Origin: Chaetoderma sp. LZ-2023a
Taxonomy: Eukaryota; Mollusca; Caudofoveata; Chaetodermatida; Chaetodermatidae
Assembly (NCBI GenBank): GCA_034401795.1
Contig: CM067360.1
Location: forward strand, 55,461,268 to 55,525,267
Direction of reading: 5' to 3'
Length of the DNA: 64,000 bases
The notes under the pieces are model-generated. The model saw only the letters and a program-made list of their open reading frames with translations. It was not told the origin of the DNA and searched no databases. Below are positions 28,946 through 38,859 of this stretch, one piece after another (within the stretch, counting starts at the first letter, position 1; every line of letters begins with the position of its first letter). Position numbers and translations under genes: made by a program.

Positions 28946-30379
28946 GGGATGCAGGGAGCGAGGGAGAGAGATGGAAAGAGGAGGTTGCGGTGTTGATGCA
29001 AATTGTTCAACATATGGGTCAATGTGTTGTAAAAGGGGTGATGATCTAATGTGCATATTAATCAGTCGTCCAAGCGGAGTACGTAAATTAACAGTTTAAA
29101 CATGGCCATTGAGTGGTAAGTCAGGTAATGCCTATTACTTCATACTAACTATAATTAATAAAACAACTAGTAAATTACTTTAATCAGGATTTAATTAATC
29201 TGGCTTCAAATTTGGAAATTGACATTGATTACTATTACCTCTGCTTAAGTTGAGTTTTGACTAAGTTTGAATAATGTGCCCTTTGTGATCAGCAGAAGAG
29301 AGCGCCATGCTATGTTTCTAAATACACAATGTATACAGTAAGGCTATGTTCGATAAGAAGATTCGTGGAACAAAAAGATGAACATGAATAATATAATTTG
29401 ACAATCCAGATGCTGAGTATGGTTCGAAAGTTTGTAATTCATTTTTAATCTTGAACTAAGCGTACAATCGCAAGCATCTCTTTTTGTAGACAACGTATGA
29501 ATAACATAAAGTCTTTCAGTAACAATATGGACGCACACTACTATCTTTCTGCCATCCAGTCATTCGCTAAATATACATACATGTTCAATCCATATCGATT
29601 TTCTCACACTTGTTAGCAAGCCTTTTTATCTAACATGTTTCCCTGTGCGCCAATTTGTAACTCAGCAGTGCAAAATAGAGCGCCACAATCGCTCATTTTG
29701 TGCATTATGTTGCGCTGGGTTGCGTGCAGATGGGAAATAGATCACAGTAATGGCACATCTGTATCACTAATGAATCCCTGTCCTTGAACTTTAACATTGA
29801 ATCTCAATCAATTACCGACGTACTTATAAGGTTTTCCTTGGGAAGATTGCGAGAGGCTTGCTGAGTTTGCGTGGACGACGATGTGATCAATCAGGTAGCT
29901 AAGCAGGTTAGGAAGGTCTCCTATGTAAGTCTCAATGTATTGCTTCTATTCATCTTATTCAATGCAAGAACATGCTTCACGACTTTGACTGTTAATAGTA
30001 TAATGAGATTCCTGCAAGATAGCTGGATAAGTCCCCGTCTAGTGTCAAATGTCAATGCGTTCTCTGAGTAGTATACTGGATAACATCTCATTTATAAGAG
30101 CCTATCTTTAAACATTGCCGTTCTTGTTCAACTGGTGAACAGCCGTTTGTAAGATCATTACTTGGGAAATAAATACACGTCATCATTTCAATCTTTCATA
30201 GACACTGCTTTTACGGCATATTATTACCTCCCTGCCTAGAACTATGCCTACCATATGCTATCTACAGTGGCAATTCCACAATTCCGTTCGTAGCAGACGT
30301 GATTTCACGAGTGTACCTTCTATGATGTAATAAACATGTCTTAGCTCAATCGACTCTTTTGTGCCTGCCACCATAGACC
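28946..30379. other. Non-coding duplicated segment
   Basis: 29280-29500 matches 54140-54330 and 29560-30300 matches 54410-55100, colinear with copy 3. The ORF at 29871-30071 has no domain. Confidence 0.55.
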
Positions 30380-30473
30380 GCAACAACACTCAGTTATATT
30401 AGTATAAAAATGCGCAACAGTTTATCTGTATAGCTACCTTGAAACCAAGATTCTGAGAATTCAGTATTCAAAG
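30380..30473. repeat. Hairpin family B fragment, split by the Gypsy insertion
   Basis: 'cacccagtt.tattagtat.aaaatgcgcaacag' style text followed by 'accttgaaa' and 'gagaattcagtattcaaag'. It continues after the retrotransposon at 41363 with 'cctataaattg' and 'gggcggagcatggctag'. The uninterrupted equivalent is 55195-55360. Confidence 0.65.
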
Positions 30474-31768
30474 TGTGACGTAGTAACTTTATACTTAGAA
30501 AAACTTTAACAATAATATCCAAAGGAGAAAAAACAATTTGATTGTCGAAAGAAAATTCAGTTGCTAGAGGTCACCGGTTCTTAATGAATCCAATTTGTCT
30601 TAACTATAGGCGTGAGTGACGGGGGATGGGAGTAATAATATAAAAATTAAGTTTAAGTAAGAATTTTAATGAATGAATTCTCTCACCATTTGTCCACTGT
30701 TCCACAACGAATATCTATACAAATAAAATACGCAAAATTTTTCCAAAGAATAACCCAATGAAACAATTACCAGGATCTCCTGAGATCAAAGCTGAAAATA
30801 GAATGTGACTGATCACAACCTTACCTATAAAATACCCTTAACCCTTATAACCACCCAGAGGGACGTAGCCCAAAGAAAAAATATTCTTTAATAATATGGA
30901 AAATTCCAAATTTCCTCAGAATAATTAGCATAAAATATAATGCCCTAAATACATTTTACAGATATTTAAATTTCTTACCTAATTTCAGACATAGTATTTA
31001 TGTGAAGTCCGGTAAGTATAAAGTTCTTTTATATGGAATTGTCCAAATACAGATTAAATTTAACACAATACCAGAAACAAATCCACGAACATTTCTGACG
31101 GTTTCATAAATGACATTACTAAAGAACCATGTCTCTGAAAAATCCCATACACTATCCAGGTAAACACCCCATGAACTGCTTCGTGTTAACATCCAAGTAA
31201 ACACCCCATGAAACGGCTTCAGGTTAACATTCAGGTAAACACCCCATGAACTGCTTCAGGTTAACACCCAGGTAAACACCCCATGAACTGATTCAGGTTA
31301 ACACCCAGGTAAACACCCCATGAACTGCTTCAGGTTAACACCCAGGTAAACACCCCCAAACTGTTCCTCCCATATACGCGCTCAAAGTCCGAACTGCCTC
31401 ATCATCTGCCGTCAATTGACCAGTATCCAAACTACAGGCCAAATCTACAAACAGGATTCCATACTTATATTCACAGAATCATTCCTTCAAAGTTGACTTG
31501 TCAGTTGGATATGAGTGAATGGCTATCTTAAACCATCCTTCAAACAACACACAACTTTCTAGCGGTCCGGCTAATCAGAAGCGAACCTGAGTTTCGCGTG
31601 CAAAAACAGCGGGAAATACATTTCATCTGACTACGTGCCAAATTAAAGTTACCCTTAAAGTTATCCTTCCCTAACATATAAAAGAAATTTATAGAAAAAC
31701 CTAACCATATCCCAAAACACAACCTGACTGAGACAAGTGATTTTGACACAGCAAATCAATCTGTCACA
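30474..31768 (-). repeat. 3' LTR
   Basis: 1,295 bp, nearly identical to 40057-41358. Ends TGTGAC/GTCACA. Lacks a block of about 50 bp after 'aaatacgcaaaat' that the other LTR keeps, and has one more copy of the internal 37-bp repeat. A TATAAAAG box (minus strand) lies at 31026-31033. Confidence 0.95.
31152..31357. repeat. 37-bp tandem repeats inside the 3' LTR
   Basis: Five full units plus a partial one of 'aggtaaacaccccatgaact' - 'gcttcaggttaacaccc'. The other LTR has four full units plus a partial one (40779-40947). Confidence 0.92.
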
Positions 31769-33051
31769 ATCGTCCCAACCGATTTTATTGTCGTCCCGAC
31801 AATAACCATACACACAACCTTCACTATTGAAATCAGCAGAGAAATTCATAATAAATAACCTAACGCATTCATATACACATCAGTTATTTTCCAAGACTGA
31901 AAGAAATATGAATTTTTGACTTTACAAACACTACATCGCCCGTTGACCTTCCCAGATGATATAAGGATGCAGCCCAGGCTAGATGCCCTTCCACACATGT
32001 GAGATTCTATAAACTAGACAAACATGCACCAGACTGCGATAGGAGACCCTTTTCGGTCACCATCCTATCCAGCCATATAACTTCACACTGTATGGGCCTA
32101 TTATGGTTTCCCATCACAAGTGCTACTGTGGGCCACACCACCAACACTTCACACTGTAGAGGGCCTATTATGGTTTCCTTCTAAAAATGTTACTATGAGG
32201 GTGCCCCACCATTAAAACAGAAATAACATGAAGACATCTCACACATGAATTGAAATATTTTCCGAAAGAATCATAATTATAACTATTAGTTCAGAGGACC
32301 TATAACTAGAAGTACCTATCTTAGTTCAGGGATACCATGACTAAAAGTTCCAGGAATAATATATTATTCAACATCTGCGCCAATCAAAGACGGATCCATA
32401 CACACCTTTCCAACCTACCTCACAGAACCACTACTATGAATTTCACTACCTTTCAGTAGAGCTCGTATAAAATAAATATAATAATGATGATATTTAATAA
32501 TCATCAACACTATATAACTTATCAGTGACCTGGGATTCATTAGTATCTCGCAAAGGATTCAATAAAATAATAATAAAAAAATATCAGAACCGTTCAGAAT
32601 AAACATTTATCCTATGGAAAGATTCCCATTACGATGGTTATCTGAGTATAATTATAATCAAATATTCTATACATTATATTATTATAAAATACAAGACTGG
32701 AGCGGACATCCACATGCTTAAATCGGAATTATCCCACTGACCATATTCACCCGATGCCAGGATACCACCCAAGCATCGTGCAAGCGAGCAATTCACCAGC
32801 CCATATATGATAAGATAGAAGCCTCCCAAAAAGCATACTTTTATCTACATCACACTTTACATAATCTAGTAATCTGAATATATATAAGCTTCCATTCGAA
32901 ACGACCTAATTCGGACAATACCCAGAATACACCCGAAAAAAATTGTGCATGCGAGTAGTTCACCTGTCCGTATCCTAGATAAAATCAATCTTAAGAGGAA
33001 CGAGATTCCTCCCATATAATTCGATCACTAACTGTACACTAACACTGTTTA
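31769..33051 (-). other. Element 3' untranslated tail, no env found
   Basis: About 1.28 kb between the kinase stop and the 3' LTR with no convincing ORF in either strand. It contains two 66-bp direct repeats (32081-32146 and 32147-32212, 'cttcacactgta' start, 'gggcctattatggtttcc' core) and a second looser repeat pair near 32785 and 32945 ('gtgca.gcgag.a.ttcacc'). The polypurine tract next to the LTR is weak and cannot be assigned with confidence. Confidence 0.55.
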
Positions 33052-34208
33052 TTAGATGTTATAAACACCTGGTGCAACTTGGCACCAGTCACTGTCAACA
33101 TGCTGACACTTTTTGTTCACATGTGAATTCAAATCCATTGTTTCTGTAGGAACTAGACCAAATGGAGCAATACTAATGTTAGTATTGCACCCTTGGTCCA
33201 TCTTTGAAATAACTGGGACAGACACTACTTCCGAAATCTGACACCTTTCACGGACTGCGACTTCAAGATGCCTCTTTAGAGATTGGATGGCTGAACCCCA
33301 TTCCAAAATCCATTCATTCTTATGACCTAATTGGAACAGAGCTTCTCTAAAGAAATGACGACACTTCTTATAATCTGGTTGTTCTGAATATTCCAATTGA
33401 TGTACATGTGACAAGAACTTCAATAAATACGAAGGGGAATTACCTTTGGGAAAACCAGCTGTCAATGATGATGGAACCGATGCACGAAATTCTAACTTTA
33501 CTTTCAAACAGTACCCTAACTTTTCCAAATCCCCTCTACGAGATGGAATGACACCCTGATCAGCATCACAGCTAGAACATTTAAGAGTTCCACCCTGAGT
33601 TTCTTTTGAATCTTTCTTATACACCACATGATAACCTTCCTTAATGAACGGATGTGCACAACCATAATCTACCAGATATACTTCATGTTCTCGGAGTTCA
33701 CCATTAACGAATCCTAGCATGGTGTTTAATGCTTTGATGTCACCATGGACAATTCCATTAGTATGTAGATACTCTAATGTGTCTAACAATCGAATACCAA
33801 GTATCAAAACTACCTTTTCTGGTAAACATTTCTTCGTTGATTCCAGAATCTTTTGGAGACCAATGCTTAAATGTGGCATTACCAGAAACCGAAATCTTAC
33901 GTCACCCTTAAAATGAATACCTGTAGAAAGAATTTCTGGTACACCCAAATACTTCATCTTATGAGTCTCAATCCATTTGTCGATTGCTGATGAATGGGAC
34001 AAACGATGACATGCATTTTATTCACAGAATAAGGGACTTTTATCCATAGGACCATCTTTGATTACATATGAGGTTGTATTAACAACAGGCTTAGAAATCT
34101 CATCCGAGGCTAAATACCCCACACCAAAAGCACCCTTACCATTTGATTACCAATAATCCATTGCTTCTTTTTCACATCACATAATACCTCTCCGATCTTT
34201 AATGGAGA
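33052..34208 (-). CDS. VRK/CK1-type protein kinase domain carried by the retrotransposon (one frameshift, one stop)
   Basis: A kinase domain with all family landmarks. The open part (33052-34017) contains IVHGDIKALN, with the catalytic Asp at about residue 88 and the metal-binding Asn at 93, VYLVDYG (DYG in place of DFG, as in vaccinia-related kinases), and PSRRGDLEKLGYC, the subdomain IX block typical of VRKs. KYLGVPEILSTG and FRFLVMPHL match the VRK N-lobe/hinge pattern. Upstream, 34024-34140 read in the same frame gives the glycine-rich loop GKGAFGVGYLAS, the beta-3 lysine in YVIKDGP and a PLFCE helix-C segment. A TAA at 34018-34020 interrupts it. Before the loop, KIGEVLCDVKKKQWIIG (34160-34200) is in the integrase frame; loss of one G near 34137-34141 explains the shift. 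No introns. I infer a cellular VRK mRNA captured by the element. A CK1-like origin is the alternative. Whether it ever phosphorylated a target is unknown. Confidence 0.87.
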
Positions 34209-34607
34209 AACCTGACTTGGCTTTTTCTTAATTCTTACAGCTTCCATCATCCTAGGCCTTATTGCAGCAGATTGTGGTAGATTATACGGATTACTGTGTT
34301 GACCTGCTGTGCTTCTAGTGGACTGACGAGGATCTACACTCGAGCCTACATCTTCCGAAACTTCTGAGCTCACAAAGGTTGGCATCTCTGTCACACTCGA
34401 AACTGAATCTTCCATTTCTGGCACTACACGATTTAACTCATCAACCACCTGATTCACATTCCAGAACTCCGAATCATCATCTTCCCCTTCAGTCTCACTC
34501 TCCTTCTGCAAATACACCATTGATACCTCATCTGCAACATCATGATCGGTTAATTCTACAAATTCCTTTGAATCAAGTAACTCCTTTATATGGAGACATA
34601 TCTGAAT
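34209..34607 (-). CDS. Acidic, Ser/Thr-rich linker between integrase and kinase
   Basis: Open reading frame continuous with the integrase C-terminal domain upstream and with the first kinase residues downstream. It is rich in D, E, S and T (for example ESETEGEDDDSEFW and SSEVSEDVGSS) and ends in a basic stretch RIKKKPSQVS just before the kinase. No recognised domain. Its uninterrupted frame is the main evidence that the kinase was part of, or processed from, the Pol polyprotein rather than an independent gene. Confidence 0.65.
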
Positions 34608-35849
34608 AGGATGCCACAAAGAGCTAATTTCATAAATTGGACCGTTAGGATCAATTCTACATAACACTTCAAAGGGTTCAGACTTCCAATCATCTTGAAT
34701 CTTACTTCTACCTCTGACACCTCTATTTTTGATGAAAACCTTTGTTCCTGGAGTAAGAACACTCTCTCAGACGAACTGAGTATGTCGTATGGCTCTCTCA
34801 TCTGCTTTCTTTCTAGACTTTGCCCATACTAATAGAAGAGTCTCGTATAACCGCTATCTATGATCCCTTACCCAATCGTCAATATCCGAAGGAACTGAGG
34901 TGACCTGTGGAACCAAAATGTCATCAACAGGTAAATGAGGTTCTTGACCAAATAATAAGAAGAAAGGTGAATATCCTGTAGAAGCATGAGGAGTAACATT
35001 ATTAGCAAGAATTAACTCCTGTAGATATTTTCGCCATCTAACTTTCCGTTCTGGAGACAAAACACGAAGTAGATCATGAAAGGTACAATTAAACCTCTCT
35101 GTTTGACCATTACCCTGTTGTCTATATGGTGTAGTTCTAGTCTTCTTAATATTATACAAATTACATAATTCAGCTATAATCTTAGAATCAAAATCCTTTC
35201 CTTGATCGCTATGGATAGATAAAGGAATACCATACTTAACAAACCAATTGGAAACTAAAGCTTCTGCTACTGTCTTAGCTTTTTGATCCTTTGTGGGAAT
35301 ACACTGTACGAACTTGGTAAAGACATCTGTCATTACCAGAATATCCTCTTTCCCATCACTGGACCTCTCTATCTTAGTGAAGTCAATAGCTAAAATTTCC
35401 AAAGGGTTTTCTGCAAGAACATGTTTCATAGATGTCTTAACCTGAGGACTGGCTTTCGCAATAAAACATCTTTGACAATCATGGCAATGGCACTCTGCTT
35501 CAAGGTACATACCAGGCCAATAACAACGAGATCTTAATAATAACCAAGTACTTTCTTTTCCTTGATGACCCAATTCATCATGACAACCTTTTAAAACTGT
35601 TTTTCTGAGAAAGGTGGGAAGTAGTATTTGTCTTATCTGTTCTCCATGTACCCAAATGATTCTATACAATACTCCAGAAATACTTTGAATTTGATCCCAT
35701 TGCTGTACCAACTTCTTAACATTTCTAGATTCGTGGTTTAACATTTTCTTGGTTGGTTTCTGAGAATATTTCCGAAAATGAATTAACCTAGAAATATCAG
35801 GATCTAATTGCTGGAATTTTACATAATCAGAATTATCATATCTGGGCAA
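34608..35849 (-). CDS. Retrotransposon integrase (pol C-terminal part, two nonsense codons)
   Basis: Catalyses insertion of the cDNA into the genome. The 331-aa open part has the zinc-binding HHCC module (His90 and His95 in HDELGHQG; Cys125 and Cys128 in CHDCQRC) and the DDE core: Asp156 in LAIDFT, Asp215 in HSDQGKDF, Glu251 in NGQTERF, a D-35-E spacing. A TAG at 34854-34856 stops it. The same frame then continues through a TGA at 34767-34769 into a C-terminal domain with VLTPGTKVFIKN and GPIYEI, the usual Gypsy integrase tail. So the full protein ended at least at 34608 and probably ran on into the linker and kinase. The upstream join to RNase H is frameshifted near 35820-35860. Confidence 0.93.
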
Positions 35850-36529
35850 ACTGTAACAATCTCATTTATAGATACATGCAATTTATTTGAAAAATCACCC
35901 CCAGCCTGACAATCCACCAAAACCTCCTCCCTCAATTTACATGGTATAGAAGTTGGAATAGTAATCATTTCCTCATTCAGAATGGCTATACGATGATAAT
36001 TAGGAATTCGGCTTAATGCATCAGCATTTGTGTTGGATTTGCCTGAACGATACACAATTTCATAATCAAACTGGGCTAATTGCGCTACCCACCTCATCTC
36101 TGTCGCACCAAATTTAGCAGTCTTGATATATGCCAAAGGATTATTATCAGTAAAAATTGTAAATTTTGATCCGATCAAATAATCCCTAAATTTTTTGGCC
36201 CATTTCAAAGCTAAAAGTTCTAGTTTTATTGAACTATAGTTAGCATCATTCCGTTCTGAAGGTTTTAGTCCTCGGCTAGCATATGCAATTACAACAGTTC
36301 GCCCATTCTGTTTTTGTGAAAGAACAGCCCCCAATCCTTTGAAACTTGCATCCGTTTCCACAATAAATGGTAGGGAAAAATCAGGATAACATAATAAAGG
36401 ATCGGATGTTAACATTTCCTTTATATCCGCAAATGCTTTATCACATTCGGCATTCCAATTTTCTTTAAAGGATTTTTCGTCAGACCGCTGTTTCTTATTT
36501 TTCTTACAACTTCCTAATAACATATTCAA
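35819..36529 (-). CDS. RNase H domain of pol
   Basis: Degrades the RNA strand during reverse transcription. Catalytic residues are visible: Asp60 in VETDASFKGLGAVLSQ, Glu104 in KLELLALKW, Asp128 in FTDNNPLAYI and the last Asp in NTNADALSR. The N-terminal part (AFADIKEMLTSDPLL) is the RT connection segment. In frame with the RT C-terminal fragment at 36554-36853, separated by a single TAG (36554-36556), so this is one ancestral protein. It ends in a frameshift overlap of 31 nt with integrase. Confidence 0.93.
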   Translation of the reverse strand: MNMLLGSCKKNKKQRSDEKSFKENWNAECDKAFADIKEMLTSDPLLCYPDFSLPFIVETDASFKGLGAVLSQKQNGRTVVIAYASRGLKPSERNDANYSSIKLELLALKWAKKFRDYLIGSKFTIFTDNNPLAYIKTAKFGATEMRWVAQLAQFDYEIVYRSGKSNTNADALSRIPNYHRIAILNEEMITIPTSIPCKLREEVLVDCQAGGDFSNKLHVSINEIVTVCPDMIILIM

Positions 36530-36553
36530 AGGTTTTGCAACTTGGGCGAATCC

Positions 36554-36853
36554 CTACAAAAACCGACAGAAATATGAAGCTAAACCAAGAAAAGATCTTA
36601 ATTCCATTTCCGATTTGGGAGTTTGCCAATCCTTTATACAAGAGATTTTATCAGGATCTGTAGATATACCAGCACTCGAAATAACATGACCTAAGTATTT
36701 TACGCTTTCCTGAAATAGAAAACATTTCTTAGGTTTCATTTTGAGGCCAAATCCTTCCAACCGTGCAAATACCAGATTTAACCTTCTTACCATTTCCTCA
36801 AATGAGCTTCCAAATACCAGAATATCATCTATATAAACAATCAATGACAGCAA
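36554..36853 (-). CDS. Reverse transcriptase, C-terminal fragment with the YIDD box
   Basis: Carries the catalytic VYIDDILVFG motif, followed by GLKMKPKKC and KYLGHVISSAGI (palm/thumb motifs D and E of Gypsy RTs). It is out of frame with the N-terminal RT piece: an indel of one base near 36845-36862 shifts the frame just before the YIDD box. Ends in TAG after SYFCRFL, where Gypsy elements normally read on into the connection domain. Confidence 0.93.
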   Translation of the reverse strand: MLSLIVYIDDILVFGSSFEEMVRRLNLVFARLEGFGLKMKPKKCFLFQESVKYLGHVISSAGISTDPDKISCIKDWQTPKSEMELRSFLGLASYFCRFL

Positions 36854-38150
36854 ATTCCCCTAAACAAGCATGCATCATCCTGGAAAACGTCGCAGGAGAA
36901 TTGCATAGGCCCATGGGCATTCTGGTATACTCATATAAACCAGAGAATCCCACACGGAAAGCCGTTTTTGGGATATCGTCCTCTTCTATGGCACATTGAA
37001 GAAATTCATGAGCCAAATCAATGGTTGAGAAGTATTTTGATCCTTTTAGGGCATCAAAAGCCTCCTCAACCCTTGATAAGGGATGGGCATCTTTAACGGT
37101 TTTAGAATTCAGGAGGCAAAAATCTCCGCAAATTCTGAGTGTACCATCCGGTTTCTTCACCAAAACTACTGCAGATGCATAGGGAGACTTACTAGGTCTA
37201 ATAATTCCCGCTTTCAACTGGGTGTCTATATATTCTTGTACTTGTTGCATTTGATTAGGAGGAATTCGTCGGTGAGGAAGTCGGATTGGTTTTGAATCTG
37301 TCAAGGTAATGGAATGTTTAATTATATTACAGTATTCCAAATCATGATCCCCTTTACTGAAAACATAATAAAACTTCCTTAACAATACTCGTAATTGTTC
37401 CTTCTGACCTGCAGTACGATTTTCCCCTACATGTAACTGGGAAATAAGATTATCAATATCTGATTCAGAAGGAACAACTACATCTGACTGTGACTTGACA
37501 TTACTGTTATTTTCTTGTACAAGGATATTTCTTCTCCATAAACCAATTCTTTGTCCCCGATGTAAGTATATATCGTCATCGGAAAAATTTGCTACTCTAA
37601 CTGGTGCATAACCATTCGTCACTTGAACCAAACCAGGACTAACTAAAATTCCATTTGGAAGATGACTTAATACACTAGAATGTTCCACCAAGGCATGATA
37701 ACAAGCAACCTTAGGACATTTCATAGCTGAACCTGAAATAATCCGGGAAGTCCCTGCTGGAACACAAATAGGATATCTTCCGGCTACGCGAACAACACCA
37801 ACTTTTGAATCATTTATCCCGGGAGTCACTCCGGGTAACTCTCCGAACAAAGACAGTACCTGTAAACAGGATTTCTGTTCCTGAACCTGGACTAAGTTTT
37901 GAATTTGACCAGGATTGTCCAACATGACCTGATGAAAAAAACGTAGGATATTACTTCCCAAAACTCCAGGTAATTGTTGCTTCCTTTTGGAGATATGCTC
38001 CCCAATAGGATCTTTAACAACTAAAAAACCCATTTTGTTAAAAATGATACTTGAAAGCCTGATATCAGTTTCAAAATATCCTATAAAGGGAAGTTCCATT
38101 CCATTGGCTACAGAAACCGTAATTAAATCGGATACATCAGTGAGTACCAC
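36825..38150 (-). CDS. Protease C-terminal part and reverse transcriptase N-terminal part
   Basis: 441 codons, opening at GTG because the true upstream frame is broken. The first 100 residues are the C-terminal half of an aspartic protease and its exit (FIGYFETDI, PGVLGSNIL). A spacer of about 200 residues follows, then RT: LVKKPDGTLRICGDF (motif 1-2), FSTIDLAHEFLQ with the motif A Asp at about 378, and MPMGLCNSPATF (motif B). The last ten codons (after GEF) are out of frame because of the indel before YIDD. Closest in layout to Gypsy lineages of marine invertebrates, which is a general impression only. Confidence 0.92.
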   Translation of the reverse strand: MVLTDVSDLITVSVANGMELPFIGYFETDIRLSSIIFNKMGFLVVKDPIGEHISKRKQQLPGVLGSNILRFFHQVMLDNPGQIQNLVQVQEQKSCLQVLSLFGELPGVTPGINDSKVGVVRVAGRYPICVPAGTSRIISGSAMKCPKVACYHALVEHSSVLSHLPNGILVSPGLVQVTNGYAPVRVANFSDDDIYLHRGQRIGLWRRNILVQENNSNVKSQSDVVVPSESDIDNLISQLHVGENRTAGQKEQLRVLLRKFYYVFSKGDHDLEYCNIIKHSITLTDSKPIRLPHRRIPPNQMQQVQEYIDTQLKAGIIRPSKSPYASAVVLVKKPDGTLRICGDFCLLNSKTVKDAHPLSRVEEAFDALKGSKYFSTIDLAHEFLQCAIEEDDIPKTAFRVGFSGLYEYTRMPMGLCNSPATFSRMMHACLGEFAVIDCLYR

Positions 38151-38295
38151 CTCTTTACTTTTAAGATATTGATTGTAAAATGACTCCGTGACAGTGGAGG
38201 TACCCCTTCTATATAAATAATCCCTTCAGAACACTGTCCAATAGCATTATCCATAATTTTATTTGGCATATATTTATCATCACCCACTGTTTGAC
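38151..38295 (-). pseudogene. Protease N-terminal remnant lacking the DTG active site
   Basis: From the right, one frame reads GQCSEGIIYIEGVP, a normal lead-in to a Gypsy protease; the next frame picks up STVTESFYNQYLKSK, which normally follows directly after the catalytic Asp-Thr-Gly-Ser. The join is near 38195-38207, and the DTG itself is absent in all three minus frames. So a short out-of-frame deletion removed the active site. Confidence 0.7.
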
Positions 38296-38776
38296 TCACA
38301 ACAATGGTTTTTTTTTGTTTAACTGATCGTACTCAGATCGGGATGGATCACGCTTTTCTTTATACTGATTTGGAGGGTATCTACGATTGCTACCTTCACC
38401 ATGATGATTATTATCTTTATGTCTTTGAAATTGTGGACAACGATTCCTCAAATGATCAGCACTTCCACACACAAAGCATCTATAATCATTATTCCAATGT
38501 TGCAAACGCTGCTCTGGATGATTTACAGCTTGAAGTATAGCCTCCAGCAGACAGTGCATGGGACTCAATGTAAGCCTCTACATCAGCAATCCACTCATCT
38601 AATGGCACCTGCTTCTGATCACCGCTGAACCTGCCTATCTTTCGCTCAGGGGCTAGATACACTATCCGAGGCTGACCAACATTCTCACTCTCAATTTTAA
38701 TTCTAATATTCTCCTTTTCCTCTTTCAAAAGTCTCAACTCCTCCTTCAGTTTTAATATTTCATTAGCTTCAGCCAT
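38296..38776 (-). pseudogene. gag remnant: coiled coil plus zinc knuckle, core deleted
   Basis: Starts at an ATG (38776) with a charged coiled-coil segment (residues about 5-30), then GRFSGD and PLDEWIADVEAYI, the start of a Gypsy capsid domain. Near 38545-38570 the frame jumps to a second ORF that already contains the nucleocapsid zinc knuckle CFVCGSADHLRNRC (CX2CX4HX4C) and a basic tail. A capsid normally needs 200 or more residues between these points, so most of it is deleted. No particle could be made from this copy. Confidence 0.8.
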
Positions 38777-38859
38777 GACAATACTTATAGATATATCCTA
38801 AGAAAATATCTAAAATTCTAAAAGTGAAGATAATGTAAATACTTCCAAGAGACAGAATC

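Noticed and set aside
31769-33051. Envelope gene of an endogenous retrovirus
   Set aside because: No ORF of useful length, no signal peptide or membrane segment; the element is treated as a retrotransposon without env.
33052-34208. Host VRK gene unrelated to the element
   Set aside because: It is intron-free, on the element's coding strand, within the LTRs, and its first residues share the integrase reading frame. A separate processed copy that landed by chance remains the fallback explanation.
37083-37295. Plus-strand ORFs at 33719, 34379, 36763, 37083, 37987, 38304 and 38401
   Set aside because: Antisense shadows of the pol, gag and kinase frames.
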